A stretch of 64,000 nucleotides of DNA, from the NCBI GenBank assembly GCA_027578815.1, contig JANBTH010000004.1:29867-93866 (forward strand), given 5' to 3'. The notes under the pieces are model-generated. The model saw only the letters and a list, made by a program, of their open reading frames with translations. It searched no databases and was not told where the DNA came from. The DNA comes from Coemansia sp. RSA 1804 (Eukaryota > Kickxellomycota > Kickxellomycetes > Kickxellales > Kickxellaceae). Positions within the stretch are counted from its first letter, which is position 1; each line of letters begins with the position of its first letter. Below are positions 20,646-30,479 of this stretch, piece after piece. Made by a program: the position numbers and the translations under genes.

Positions 20646-22630
20646 TGTCAAAAACGTGTACTGCTAGATAGATAGATAAAAAGTTAATTGAAATAAAAAT
20701 GGGAACAAAAGAGAAAGAGAAATCTGTATCATTACTCATTGAACCGCTTTTTAACCGTTAAAACACATTGGCAAAAGAAAGAAAAAATAGAAGGAAAGTA
20801 AAATGTTTACAAAGAATTATAACTTGTTTCTGTTTTCGTTATATCTAAAATAATGCATTATATTCTTTTTAGTAAAGAAATATTATTAGCTTTATAATTC
20901 AAACTATAGATTTAAGAATTATTAAATTATGCGGAAATCATCTAAACATTAGCTGCAAATGCTACATTATATGTCTGATCTATTGTATCAAGCTCCGTAA
21001 TATAATCGATATTAACTGTAAAACAAATCAGATATTAGACAGACATTTCTTTTTCATTTTATTTGCAAATAAAAAAGAATCCAATACAATAGATTTTAAA
21101 TCCCCCAAGCAAGTGTATGCGCGCTATGCTTGGACTTTCTCCCTCTTTCCCTTTCCTCACAAATGAAGCATGTGGCCACATACATTTCATTTAATTTTGT
21201 GTCTTCATGCATGAGAAGGAGATAAGCAAATTAACAATATGAGGTGTTTGGCAATAAATGCAAGTTTTTCTTTGGTGCATAGCATGTGCAGCAAATGAAA
21301 AAAGAAATAGACAAAGCGTAAATATGAACAGAATTTTGAGCTAATTGCAAGAATAAAATGAAAAAAAGAAGCCAACAAAAGTATTATATTTCTATACACT
21401 TCATTTTTCTATTTGCTCACACTACACTCCAACATTGACATATAATACACGGTTTATTCTTCAGCGTATCTTGGATTTAGAACATAAAAATAGTTCCAAA
21501 AAATAAATCTATTCAAGCAATAATAATAGCGACACTGGCTTGTTTCTAAACAAAAATGACAGCAAGATCAACACAAAACGTATTTCAACCTATTATTAGG
21601 CTGGGCTGTCAAAATCGTGCTAACTTTGCCGTAATATAGAACTTAATTGTACAAATTGTATATCATACGATACAGGCAGTCGGGTATGCACACAAAAGGT
21701 TTTTTGCTTGTTTTTCCGCCAGAGTGAACAGAATACAATAAAATAAACAACGCTTACGTATTGTCCTGTTCTCTGTTTAGGTCATATGGTGGAAATAAGA
21801 TGAGAGAGCTTTCATACTTAATTGCGCCTATGTTGTTTTCTTTTTTGCTGATGTCGTTGCCATAAGAGCTTGTTATTCTGTCCATATACGGTGTTTTATT
21901 TCGATTTTTAAAAAAAGCGAAATTGGAACAAGAGAAATGGCCAACATGATCTGAATAGAAAAATAATGAAAACGCTAACGTATTGCAAATATACAGCAAT
22001 GTTTTTTGCAATAGTGTTGAATAAGAAGAATAACCGAAATGCGTGCCCCACTTTTTTATTTGCGTATAAGCTCTAGTTCATACAAAATAAGATCTTGGTG
22101 TTTTCCATAAGGAAAATTAGAGACTAAAGCATGGAATGCATGAAAGTACCTTGAAGACAATTCATTTCACATGCTTCTTATTGCCAAAGCCTAGACGTAA
22201 ACAAAAATGCATTGGAATACTGGATTAAAATGGATGAAATAGAGTTCTGTTCGCTGAGTAGAAAAACGGCTTGATTGTTCATGAACTGTGAAGTCCATGC
22301 CGTTCTTGCTTTTTTATGACAAATAAGATGTCCAGGTGTTATTATAGCAAACAAGTAAAAAAAAGTAATATACGACAATGGGTTGTCTTTTTTGTATTTA
22401 TAATGTGGACATAACGAGAGTGTGTATATTTGCAAAAAAATATAGGTATTGAACGGCCTATAAAAGAAAAGACACAATCTCTGGTGATTTTGTTCGTTTG
22501 TCATTCCAACAATATCTCAACTCCATTGAACCCACTCGCCTGAACAACACCATTAGCAGCAAATATATAAGCAAGACAAGACATACCCGTTTACATTATC
22601 TTTATATCCACTAACTATACACTACCGAGA
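20646..22630. other. AT-rich gene-poor stretch of about 2 kb
   Basis: Several short AT-rich frames exist (for example minus-strand 21754-22011), but none has a homologue I recognise or a consistent splice structure. There is no RNA gene or mobile element I can support. Confidence 0.45.
22564..22571 (+). promoter_or_regulatory. TATA box of the 46-residue microprotein gene
   Basis: TATATAAG lies 67 bases before the ATG at 22631, so initiation about 30 bases downstream would leave a leader of some 35-40 bases. Confidence 0.5.
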
Positions 22631-22771
22631 ATGTGCACCTACACCGCCATTAGCTCCTCTTTTGGAATCCACGCCGTCTCCTCAACAGTCCCCCAGCGTG
22701 ACATTGACACACGCGAGAAAACGGGAGGAGTGAGTTCCGAGGAATCACGTGATTACATTGTCCAGGTCTAA
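22631..22771 (+). CDS. Microprotein, member A of an unrecognised family (46 residues)
   Basis: This short frame encodes 46 residues: a Ser/Thr-rich N-terminus (MCTYTAISSSFGIH) and a charged C-terminal block that starts PQRDIDTREKTGG and ends SEESRDYIVQV. The last 24 residues match 22 of 24 in the frame at 33220-33342. Of those 24 codons, 8 are identical, 14 differ synonymously and only 2 change the residue, which is strong evidence of selection on the protein. There is no signal peptide, membrane helix, cysteine pair or known domain. A TATA-like element lies 67 bases upstream and an AATAAA at 22898-22903. A CAG just before the CGT that begins the conserved block could act as a splice acceptor, so the true N-terminus is less certain than the C-terminus. 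A diverged member faces it tail-to-tail 476 bases away. Function is unknown. Confidence 0.8.
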   Translation: MCTYTAISSSFGIHAVSSTVPQRDIDTREKTGGVSSEESRDYIVQV

Positions 22772-23247
22772 TGCTGACTTTTCGATGCTTTTAATGTTTT
22801 TTACTTGCCACATTATTCAAGCCAAACCGATTCTTGTAGTAAAAATATCAAGTTGCACTTCTTTACCTACCAGCTATTTTTTTATTTAAATCAGGATAAT
22901 AAAGATGATCAGAGTTTATCATGCTACCCACCATATGCACGATATGTGGCATTTTGCTGATATTCATGCATAAAAGAGAGTTGGGATCGGAGGTTGAAAT
23001 CCCAAAATGAAATAATGGCACTTCGCTTCTTTCTTGTTTCTGCAGAAAAAACTGTCTTTCCTAAATGCAGGAAAGCCAATCAAGAAAAGACATTGCATGC
23101 ACTCGCGCTTTTTTGTCTTTTTTTCTTTTTCAAACTACAATTCCTATGTTGTGCGGCACAAGCTTTTTCTTTTCTTTTTTAATTCTTTATTTATTTGTTT
23201 AATTTGTTTTATTTTTTGAATAATTAAATGTTCTCGAATAATTTGCT
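22772..23247. other. Spacer between convergent microprotein genes
   Basis: AT-rich, with an AATAAA at 22898-22903 for the plus-strand gene. A poly-pyrimidine frame near 23.1 kb is low in complexity. A segment near 23005 superficially recalls a tRNA B box, but no cloverleaf can be built. Confidence 0.45.
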
Positions 23248-23378
23248 TTATAATCCATACTGTCTTGAATCTTCAGAAGCTATTGCCTCTTGAGGTTCAC
23301 TTGTAGGATAATCTCTTTGAGGCGATGGCATGAATAAATGACGATCAGGCGTACCAAACAGTACTACTTTTAATATCG
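23248..23378 (-). CDS. Probable last exon of a diverged microprotein, member C
   Basis: The minus strand encodes 42 residues in one frame up to the stop at 23248-23250, ending PSPQRDYPTSEPQ followed by EAIASEDSRQYGL. An ungapped alignment with member A (22631) matches the pattern P-Q-R-D-x2-T-x-E-x6-S-E-[DE]-S-R-x-Y, 11 identities in 24. The frame is preceded by a strong splice acceptor (nine T, then GTTTACAG, with the exon starting at 23378), so an upstream exon ending in phase 1 is expected; I could not place it confidently. An in-frame ATG at 23331 would give a 27-residue product if there were no splicing. It could be a functional spliced gene or a decayed copy. Confidence 0.5.
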
Positions 23379-25163
23379 CTGTAAACAAAAAAAAACAGAT
23401 TTTAAACGTGTCTGCCTAAAGTTAACATCAAAACACTTATTTATTTGAAATGACGTGTTGATACGCAAAAAAGCAAGGAGACCATGTAAGTATTGTTTTG
23501 AGAAAGGTTCAAAAATATTAACAGCCTTTTAAACAAGATGAATACAATTTTTGATACGCTGAACGTATATTTTTATAAAAAGGAAAAGATGGAAAATAAT
23601 TACAAAAGCAACGAGAAAATAACAAGCCCGACTGCTATCATTACAATTTCTTCGGATATCCTTTCCATTATATATTTATAGAAAACTCGGTACAAACCAC
23701 ACCAGAGAAACAAAAGTATTACTATACAAACAAGATACAAAAGAAAGTAAAAAAGGTACCAGTGTTTCTTATTTGAGGACAGCATTGCATATCTTATTTT
23801 TCTTCTTGTACAAGACAACAACGCCAACGACATAAAACAATACAGACAACGGAAATACATGCACGTAAATACATGGCAATTGTTTCTTATTTGAACACAA
23901 TCCCAAAATTACTCATACACTTTTTTGGTTTTTCTTTTCTCTATTTTGTTCCTCAGATAATTAGCGCATAACGGATGTTTACTATAATATGCATGTCGTT
24001 CTAGAGTTGGACCAACATAGACAAGCACGTAGATTACAAAAAAAACCAACACTCATTGGTTTCTCTCACTGGTACCCTCATCCCAACTCTATTTGTTACT
24101 CAACGTTACAAGAGAGAGAAGAAAAAATCCGGTGTCTACATTTAATATTTGTGCTATATCCGTATCCAACCATGTCTTTTTAACTTGCATCTGAGTATCA
24201 AAGTAACCTGATCTACTCTTTCTTATTTTTGCGAATCGGATATAGCCAAGCCCTATGTTTATTTTTCTTTTTCGTGCAATATATGTGAAACAGATATAGT
24301 TTCTGTCTGTTATTACAAAACTTTATTACTTTTTTGCGGATATTATTGTTCACAATAGAATGTAGACGATCATTTTCTACACATCACAGGAGATCCTTTG
24401 GAAATAAACAACAAAAAAAGCAGCAAGGATCCTAAAATAAAATTGTTACCGCATACATGATGCAGCAGCAGATATCCTTGCTTTGTTTCACAACCAGCAA
24501 ACAGTTTTTTATAACACCCACAAAAAAGAAACACTGAATAATAATGTTTGTTCTTCTGATTTGACTAGAATAACAATATAACACATTAAATGAGAAATAT
24601 TTACACAGTCATTTAAATTTTTTTATTTCGAATATAAGGAGGTTGGAAATTGCCATACTAGAAAAAGATAATGTTATTACTTCCAACTATACATATGAAA
24701 AAAAAGAAAAAGCAAGTCATTTGCAATCACAGCAAACATTGCAAGTTGTTTCATTTTGACAGGACTAAACATCATACTTGCATGTATGTGTGTTCCCGAG
24801 TCCAAAAAGAAAAAGAACAACCCAAAAGTGTTTCAGTGGTACTAATGTGATAATCCTACATTTAATATAAGCAAGGGATATAATAAAACCACGTAAAAGG
24901 GGCAAAAACAAAACAAAAAAAACAGACAGAAAAGACATTGGATTCAACAATAACATGAATCACTCATTATTTTCTTTTCTCTTCATGAACAAGATTATTT
25001 CGACAAAAAAACAATATCAAGAGGGAAAAAAAGCAGAACGACTAAACCAGCAATCTCTTGTTCCCTAAAGGATATTTAAGACACATAAAGTGGTGTAGAT
25101 GCCATATGAAGAGCCCCTTTCGGGAAAGAAGAAAGAAAGTGAAAGAAGGGCAGCAGGGGGATT
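23379..25163. other. AT-rich gene-poor stretch of about 1.8 kb
   Basis: Apart from a weak small membrane-protein frame at 23600-23785 (minus), I see no supportable gene. A 64-codon plus-strand frame at 23989-24183 has no recognisable domain. The first exon of member C is expected near 23.4-23.6 kb. Confidence 0.4.
23600..23785 (-). CDS. Possible 61-residue membrane protein (weak)
   Basis: From the ATG at 23785 the frame encodes a polar start (MLSSNKKHW), one very hydrophobic helix (YFLLYLVCIVILLFLWCGLY), a charged linker (KYIMERISEE) and a second hydrophobic end (IVMIAVGLVIFSLLL). AT-rich DNA yields such frames by chance and I have no homologue, so support is weak. An in-frame ATG at 23860 would extend it to 86 residues. 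Confidence 0.2.
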   Translation of the reverse strand: MLSSNKKHWYLFYFLLYLVCIVILLFLWCGLYRVFYKYIMERISEEIVMIAVGLVIFSLLL

Positions 25164-27385
25164 TCAAATGTCTGGCGTTTTCCATGCAAGTCTGGAACCC
25201 GCCTCATAAATCTGATCCAAAATATCCTCGATCCCACCAATATCATTATCACCGGTCTCCGCACAACGACGGTAGTTCTCATACACTTTCAGAGCCGACT
25301 GAGCGTCCTCCACGCTAGAGTGTTCTCCCGATTGGATATTCTTCATGCAGAAGAACCAGTACAAGAAGCGCAAGGCAATGGGTCGGATATGCTGGGGCGA
25401 CTGGAAAAGAGTCATCGTGTCTCGCTGCTGGCTTGCGGGAACGACAATATTGCATACGCGGAAATCGTGTTTGAGGCCATGGCCAATAATGATGCATCCG
25501 CTGTCCACCAACAGTCGCAACTTCTTGTACGCTTCCTTCATTGTTGACAGTTTGTATGGCGATGTGCCCACAGTGAGGTCGCCTGCATGGATTCCAGAGT
25601 ACTTGGTTGCCAGATCGGCAATAGGCCGGGTAGTCTCCACGTAGTCGTCTATAAACGGCACGCCGTGGAGCGGACCGCCATTTGCGCGCACTATACTGAG
25701 ACGCGCAAGGGTGTGGATCTCGGGCTGGAGCACCCGCTGCGTGCCATCCGAAAACACTTCTGTCTTTGCAGCCTCAAGAACTACAAACTCCGCATCGAAT
25801 GCACAAACGAGATCGCCGCTCTCAACAAGCGCAGCCTCGTCCTTTGTCAGCGGCACAGCCTGGTTGCGGTTTGGAACATAGGCTCCTGTTAGCGAGGAGT
25901 TATATGCACGGCGGCTCCCAGCAGTCAGGCGATCCAGAACCGACGAAGGGTTGGTTAGGATGCGCGTGCTGATCTTGTACGGATGCCGTCTGGTGATATC
26001 GGCCAACGTCTCAGCCAGAAGCTGACGATCTATGCTTCCATAGAGGGCCACAGACGGCGATCGCCACCAGTCGTTGAGTCCCACCACGCTTTCCTCCGAC
26101 ACCGGCTGCACAAGGAAATCGTTGAAAAGGAGCCAGCCGCCCTGCTGCTTGTCAGGATTGCGAATATGCACAAGCAGGTGTTCGGCCCCACGTGGCGTGT
26201 CACGGATAGTCGAAATTACAGCCGCCAGCTGATACGTCGCATCAGCGCTGCTTTCTCCGCCATCCTCAAGCCCGGCGCTGCAGCCAAGGGCGCCGACATG
26301 CACCTGTTGATCCTCGCTCTGCCGATTCAGATCAAGTGTGAATCCAAGTGGCAACGACGTCTGCCACGAGGCCGCCATCTGCTGTTCGCCGCTAGAAGAG
26401 ACCGACGGCCCGTGATCACTGCCAACCAATGTGAATAACGGCGTTTGCGCAATTCCAGAGCCAGTCGCATTCTTTGGCGGCAACAGCGGAGGATCGAGTT
26501 TTGGAAAGTTGACAACGATATATCCGTCCGGCGGCTGTGTCATGCGCTTAAGCGTTGAAAGGAACTGGAACTTTTTGCACTTTGAACACCACGCTTTGGT
26601 GGTATCGCAACGCACAAGGGACTGCTGGAGGAGCTCAAGGATATCTGTCTTTTTCCCGCTGCGCATCTTCTCTGCACGTCTGACCGACGCAGAACCACCG
26701 GCTAGCAGGTTTGCCAGCCCGCTGGACCCTTGCGGCGAATCCAGGTCTATGGAAAACGCATGCGATGTTCGCAACAGCGTGTGGGTGCACGCTGGGCACG
26801 TGGTCTTTGTCTCCTGCGGGAATCCAACCGCCTGCTCAACAAATCGCTGGCCTTGACAAGTGTCTGAAAGCGACGCACACTCGTTGCTTGCTTGCTCCAA
26901 GAAGAACCGGAGCAGCCGCTGGGTTACAATCGAATACGTTGCGCCGTCTGCCAGCTTTCCATGCGCGTCTTCAAGCAGTGCTAACGCTGTGGCCTCCGAC
27001 CGATCGACAAGCGTATTCAAGAGATGCGTGGCCTGGCAGCTGGTGCCGTTGGCTGTTTCAAGCATTCTAAACAAGAGCCCCATTTGGCAGCTCAGGCACT
27101 TGGTGTCAGAACAATCGGTCGCGCAATGCGACATCACCAGTGTGCGGAACTCGGGCATGAAGAAAAGCATCTGCAGCAGCGGATTCGCATACGCGTTGGA
27201 TATGTTTCCCTCGAGCCCGCTCCAGCACGTGGGGTTGTACAACGAAAAGTCAAAGTCCTCAACGCCGAATCTCGAGTACTCGATGCGCATCCGCTGCATC
27301 TGCTTTGGAACCTTGCCGCCTGTAGCCATATCAACAGGAAACCGTCCAGTAGCCCCTTGCAGCAGCTGCTGATGTTGTTGTTGAA

Positions 27386-27420
<35 letters not shown>

Positions 27421-28940
27421 TGTATAATGGGCGATCCATGGGACGCATTTGTGTCAATAGAAGACACGCGGCCCTCATTCAAGATAGTAGACCCTGTCAC
27501 TGGAGGCAGATTCTGCTCACCGCGATGCCGCTGAACAGAGAGAAACTTTGAGCGACCTTGGGTAAGCTCTGCATCGTCCTTGAATGCATCCACGCCGTCC
27601 TTCCATTTGCTCCTCCACTTGGGACCAAACGCCTGCTGATTGCGCTTATAGTTACGCGGATTGGGGGCGTACTCGACAGAGTCGATCTTCTTGAGATGAC
27701 CCATTATCTCTGGATCCACGAACGATACGGGTCGCCCAACATCGTACAAAACATTGTTATCCATGCGCGACAGCAGCGGTTCTTTTACCTGCGACATCGA
27801 AACAACAGACAATGAGATATACTCGTCGTCTATGCTCAGTTCAGAGCCTCGGGTGTATATCGGAATCTCGTGCGAAGGAAGAAGATCCGGATCGCTGCCA
27901 CCAGCACTGAGCTGCGGATACTCCTGGTCAGACCACAGATGAATAACGCCATCGGTGTCGGCAACCAGTGCAGCATGGCCTGTAGGAGACACACAGAAGG
28001 CCGAGACGTATGCATACTCGCCCAGCGCGGGCTCAATAAAGATGTCCCCAAGCAGCTGGTGCTGGTGGGCGGGAGGATCAATCGACCAGGCCTCCGCATA
28101 CCCAGTATCGTGGCAGATCCATAAGCAGCCGTCATCATTAACCGAAAGCTTGGACGGCGTGCCAGTAGTGTCGCAGTTGATGCCTTCCAGAGTCTTGCTC
28201 ATGTTGCGTTTGTCGTAAACTCTAACCACGGTGTCCGGAGACATCTGGTACGCATTCTCGACGCCAGCCTTGGTGCCACACGCGAATATAAAGTTGCTGG
28301 TTGTCGCAATGTCGGAGACAGGCCCGCTGAATGCGGAGGCCGAGTGAACCAGGTTGAAATTGGCACGCGGGTCACGTACAGCCAGCAACCCGTCAGCGGT
28401 AGCAGACGTAAGCGCGCCCCTTTCCAGATCAAGAACCACCGACGAGGTTTCCAGATTAATGCGCCTGACAACCGTGCCACGATCAAGATCAATCAGCGAC
28501 CCAGCGCCCGCCGACGTACAAACAATCGCATCCGTCCGAGTCGTGGTGTTCAGCGCCGCCGCAGTAAACGGATCGTTGGGCGTTGTGGTTTTGCCAAAGA
28601 TCCTGCGTCCTCCGGCCGTGCACAGCTGCAGAACATCGCCCGACTGCGCAAGCACCCTGTTATCATTCAGCGCAAACAGCCGATGGAGTGGCGTCTGCGC
28701 GCATGCAAAACTTGTCTGTCGGTCAAGGGGCTCGGACAGGTCGCCTAGCGTGTACGTTGTCAGCCGTCCGCTGCTGTCGCCCGTGTAGATTAGTTCTGAA
28801 TCGGGTGCAAAGGCTGCTGCAAACACCGGCCACACCTCATCCGAATCCGCTGCTGATTCGGTGCTCTGGACAAGGTTCCAGGTCTGCGTGTACTCGGCCC
28901 AGTAGCCGTCGCCGCCGCCGCCGCCTTCAGTTGTTGCCAT
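25164..28940 (-). CDS. PAN2: Pan2, catalytic subunit of the PAN2-PAN3 deadenylase
   Basis: The 1258-residue protein has the full Pan2 order: an N-terminal WD40 domain (about 1-350), a linker that recruits Pan3, a catalytically dead ubiquitin-hydrolase fold (about 565-960, starting PTCWSGLEGNISNAYANPLL) and a C-terminal DEDD exonuclease. Exonuclease motifs are CAFDAEFVVLEAAKTE (about 1047, first Asp and Glu), IIIGHGLKHDFRV (second Asp) and HSSVEDAQSALKVYENY (last Asp). Pan2 starts cytoplasmic mRNA decay by trimming poly(A) tails. A Zn-binding CTHTLLR-type segment and paired cysteines (CSKCKKF) lie in the UCH region, as in homologues. A polyGln tract of about 11 residues at 507-517 lies in the linker, where length change is tolerable. 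The ATG at 28940 is the first in frame. Confidence 0.96.
27388..27420. repeat. CTG/CAG microsatellite inside PAN2
   Basis: About 11 units encode the polyGln tract in the Pan2 linker. Confidence 0.9.
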
Positions 28941-29156
28941 AGTCCATGTAGATTAATGAGAGAAAAGAAAAGAAAAAGGACAGAACACGCGGTGTTTACT
29001 TCAATGCACTTTTTAGGCGTGGGTGGATTAGGACAAATAAAAAATATGATGAGAACAAAAGAAAGCAAAAATAAGAAGAGAAAACCCATTGAAGCACCGT
29101 GGCACTTTTTGTTGTAGTCGCAGCGCATTACCAGAATGTATCCACGTGACAGGGGG

Positions 29157-29841
29157 TCAGAGCTTCTGCGCAGCCTGGACAAGCTCATTATAGTCGAAGG
29201 ATTCGGGCTTCTGGTTGAACCTTTCGAGCAGCGCGCGCTTCTCAGGGCCGCCGGTAACGTAGAACTGCTGGAGCTGGAGCGCAAGGTACTGGGCGTTCTG
29301 CGAGTCAAGCAGCGCATTAGAGCGGCCCTCGAGTTCACCGCGCATGAGCACCAGGCCCTTGGAGTCAGCAAGATCGGTGTAATGCGTGAGCGTCAGCAGC
29401 GGACGAGCATTGACCGTGTTAGTCTTGTACTCGATCAGCGGTGTGAAGTGCACGCGGTGGTAGTCGAACTGCAGGAAGAAGAACTCGATGCCCTGGTCTC
29501 TGGGCAAAGGGATGATGAACAGCGGGTTTTTGCGCGCAACCGCCAGAAGATCGCGGTACGTGGATGCGGGAATTGCCGCCGAGATGCAGTCCTTTGTTGT
29601 GTGGAAGGCCGTCCAGATCTCGCTGATCTCCTCGCTGGTTTTGTCGCCAAGCTTGTCGAGCCGCATGATCTGATCCAGCGATTTCACGTCTGGCGGCAGG
29701 TTGCTGGCGCTGGCGTTGGAGCTGCGATCCAGCACACGGCGTGTGTCCTCCAACGGCTCTGCCCTCCGGGACGTTTCTGAGCTGTTCCTTGTCTGCGTCC
29801 GGCCAGACTGATCCGCCACGCTACCACCATCCGCATGCTTT

Positions 29842-29872
<31 letters not shown>

Positions 29873-30164
29873 CTTGTTCTTTGACCAGCCGCTTGAGATC
29901 CTCAACCGAATCCACGCCCTTCTCTCGAGCGCGCCTCATCAGCTGCGCGCGGTACTTTTCCTCGTAGTCTGGGACGCTGGACAGATGGTACTTTGGCTGC
30001 TTTGTCCCCCGCTGCATCGCCAGCAGCAGGTGGTTGGGCTTACCAAACGCTGACGACACGTGGGTTGCTTGTCTGGTGGCAGCCCATATGGCGCTTGAGC
30101 CGGCCGCGTGCCATGCTGGCATCGTGTGTCTGAAGAGCGCGGCGTATCCTGTGTAGCTGCTCAT
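29157..30164 (-). CDS. ATP11: Mitochondrial F1-ATPase assembly chaperone Atp11/ATPAF1
   Basis: The protein has 335 residues from the ATG at 30164. Atp11 binds free beta subunits of F1 in the mitochondrial matrix so that the alpha3beta3 ring can form. The N-terminus (MSSYTGYAALFRHTMPAWHA) has few acidic residues, fitting a presequence. It is followed by YEEKYRAQLMRRAREKGV and a helical segment with a CAG-encoded Gln tract. The conserved domain (about 155-330) contains SLDQIMRLDKLGDKTSEEIS, the IWTAFHTTKDCISAAIP motif, FIIPLPRDQGIEFFFLQFDY and LTLTHYTDLADSKGLVLMRG, all characteristic of the Atp11 family. An in-frame upstream start would add 33 hydrophobic residues and is less likely. Its 5' end faces the Trf4/5 gene 315 bases away. 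Confidence 0.92.
29842..29873. repeat. CTG/CAG microsatellite inside ATP11
   Basis: About ten units encode polyGln between the presequence region and the conserved domain. Confidence 0.85.
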
Positions 30165-30479
30165 TGTTCTGACCAGTGTAACCCGATTTACTCGCAAATG
30201 ATAATAAATGGAAAACAAATAAAGGAACCTCGGAAGCGATAGATAAAAAAGAAGATCAAGCACTTTCCCTCACTCTGATCAATTGCAAGAGCCTTTTTCT
30301 ACGGGGAGTTGGAATTTGGGGAGAGAGGGAAAACACGAGTTGATGGTGATTCGCTGTATTATTTTTTTTCGTTTCTTGTTCATTTTTTTAGTGCTAATGA
30401 AAAATTTATTCTTCCTCAATTACATTATTTTCTCCATTCATAGCAGCAGCATCGGGGTGAACGGGTCCAGATATAGAAA
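30165..30479. other. Head-to-head promoter region between ATP11 and TRF4/5
   Basis: This 315-base AT-rich spacer separates divergent start codons, so both promoters must lie within it or overlap. No conserved element is obvious. Confidence 0.5.

Noticed and set aside
21568..22011. Possible fourth microprotein member on the minus strand at 21754-22011
   Set aside because: The end of the frame (PPYDLNREQ) faintly recalls the family and a GTAAGC donor overlaps its stop. Joining it to the acceptors near 21605 gives an immediate stop or an unrelated tail, so the match is not supported.
22980..23020. tRNA-like B box segment (GGTTGAAATCC)
   Set aside because: No matching A box, acceptor stem or cloverleaf could be formed.
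29136..29780. 214-codon plus-strand frame over ATP11
   Set aside because: Antisense shadow. Atp11 motifs on the other strand explain the sequence.
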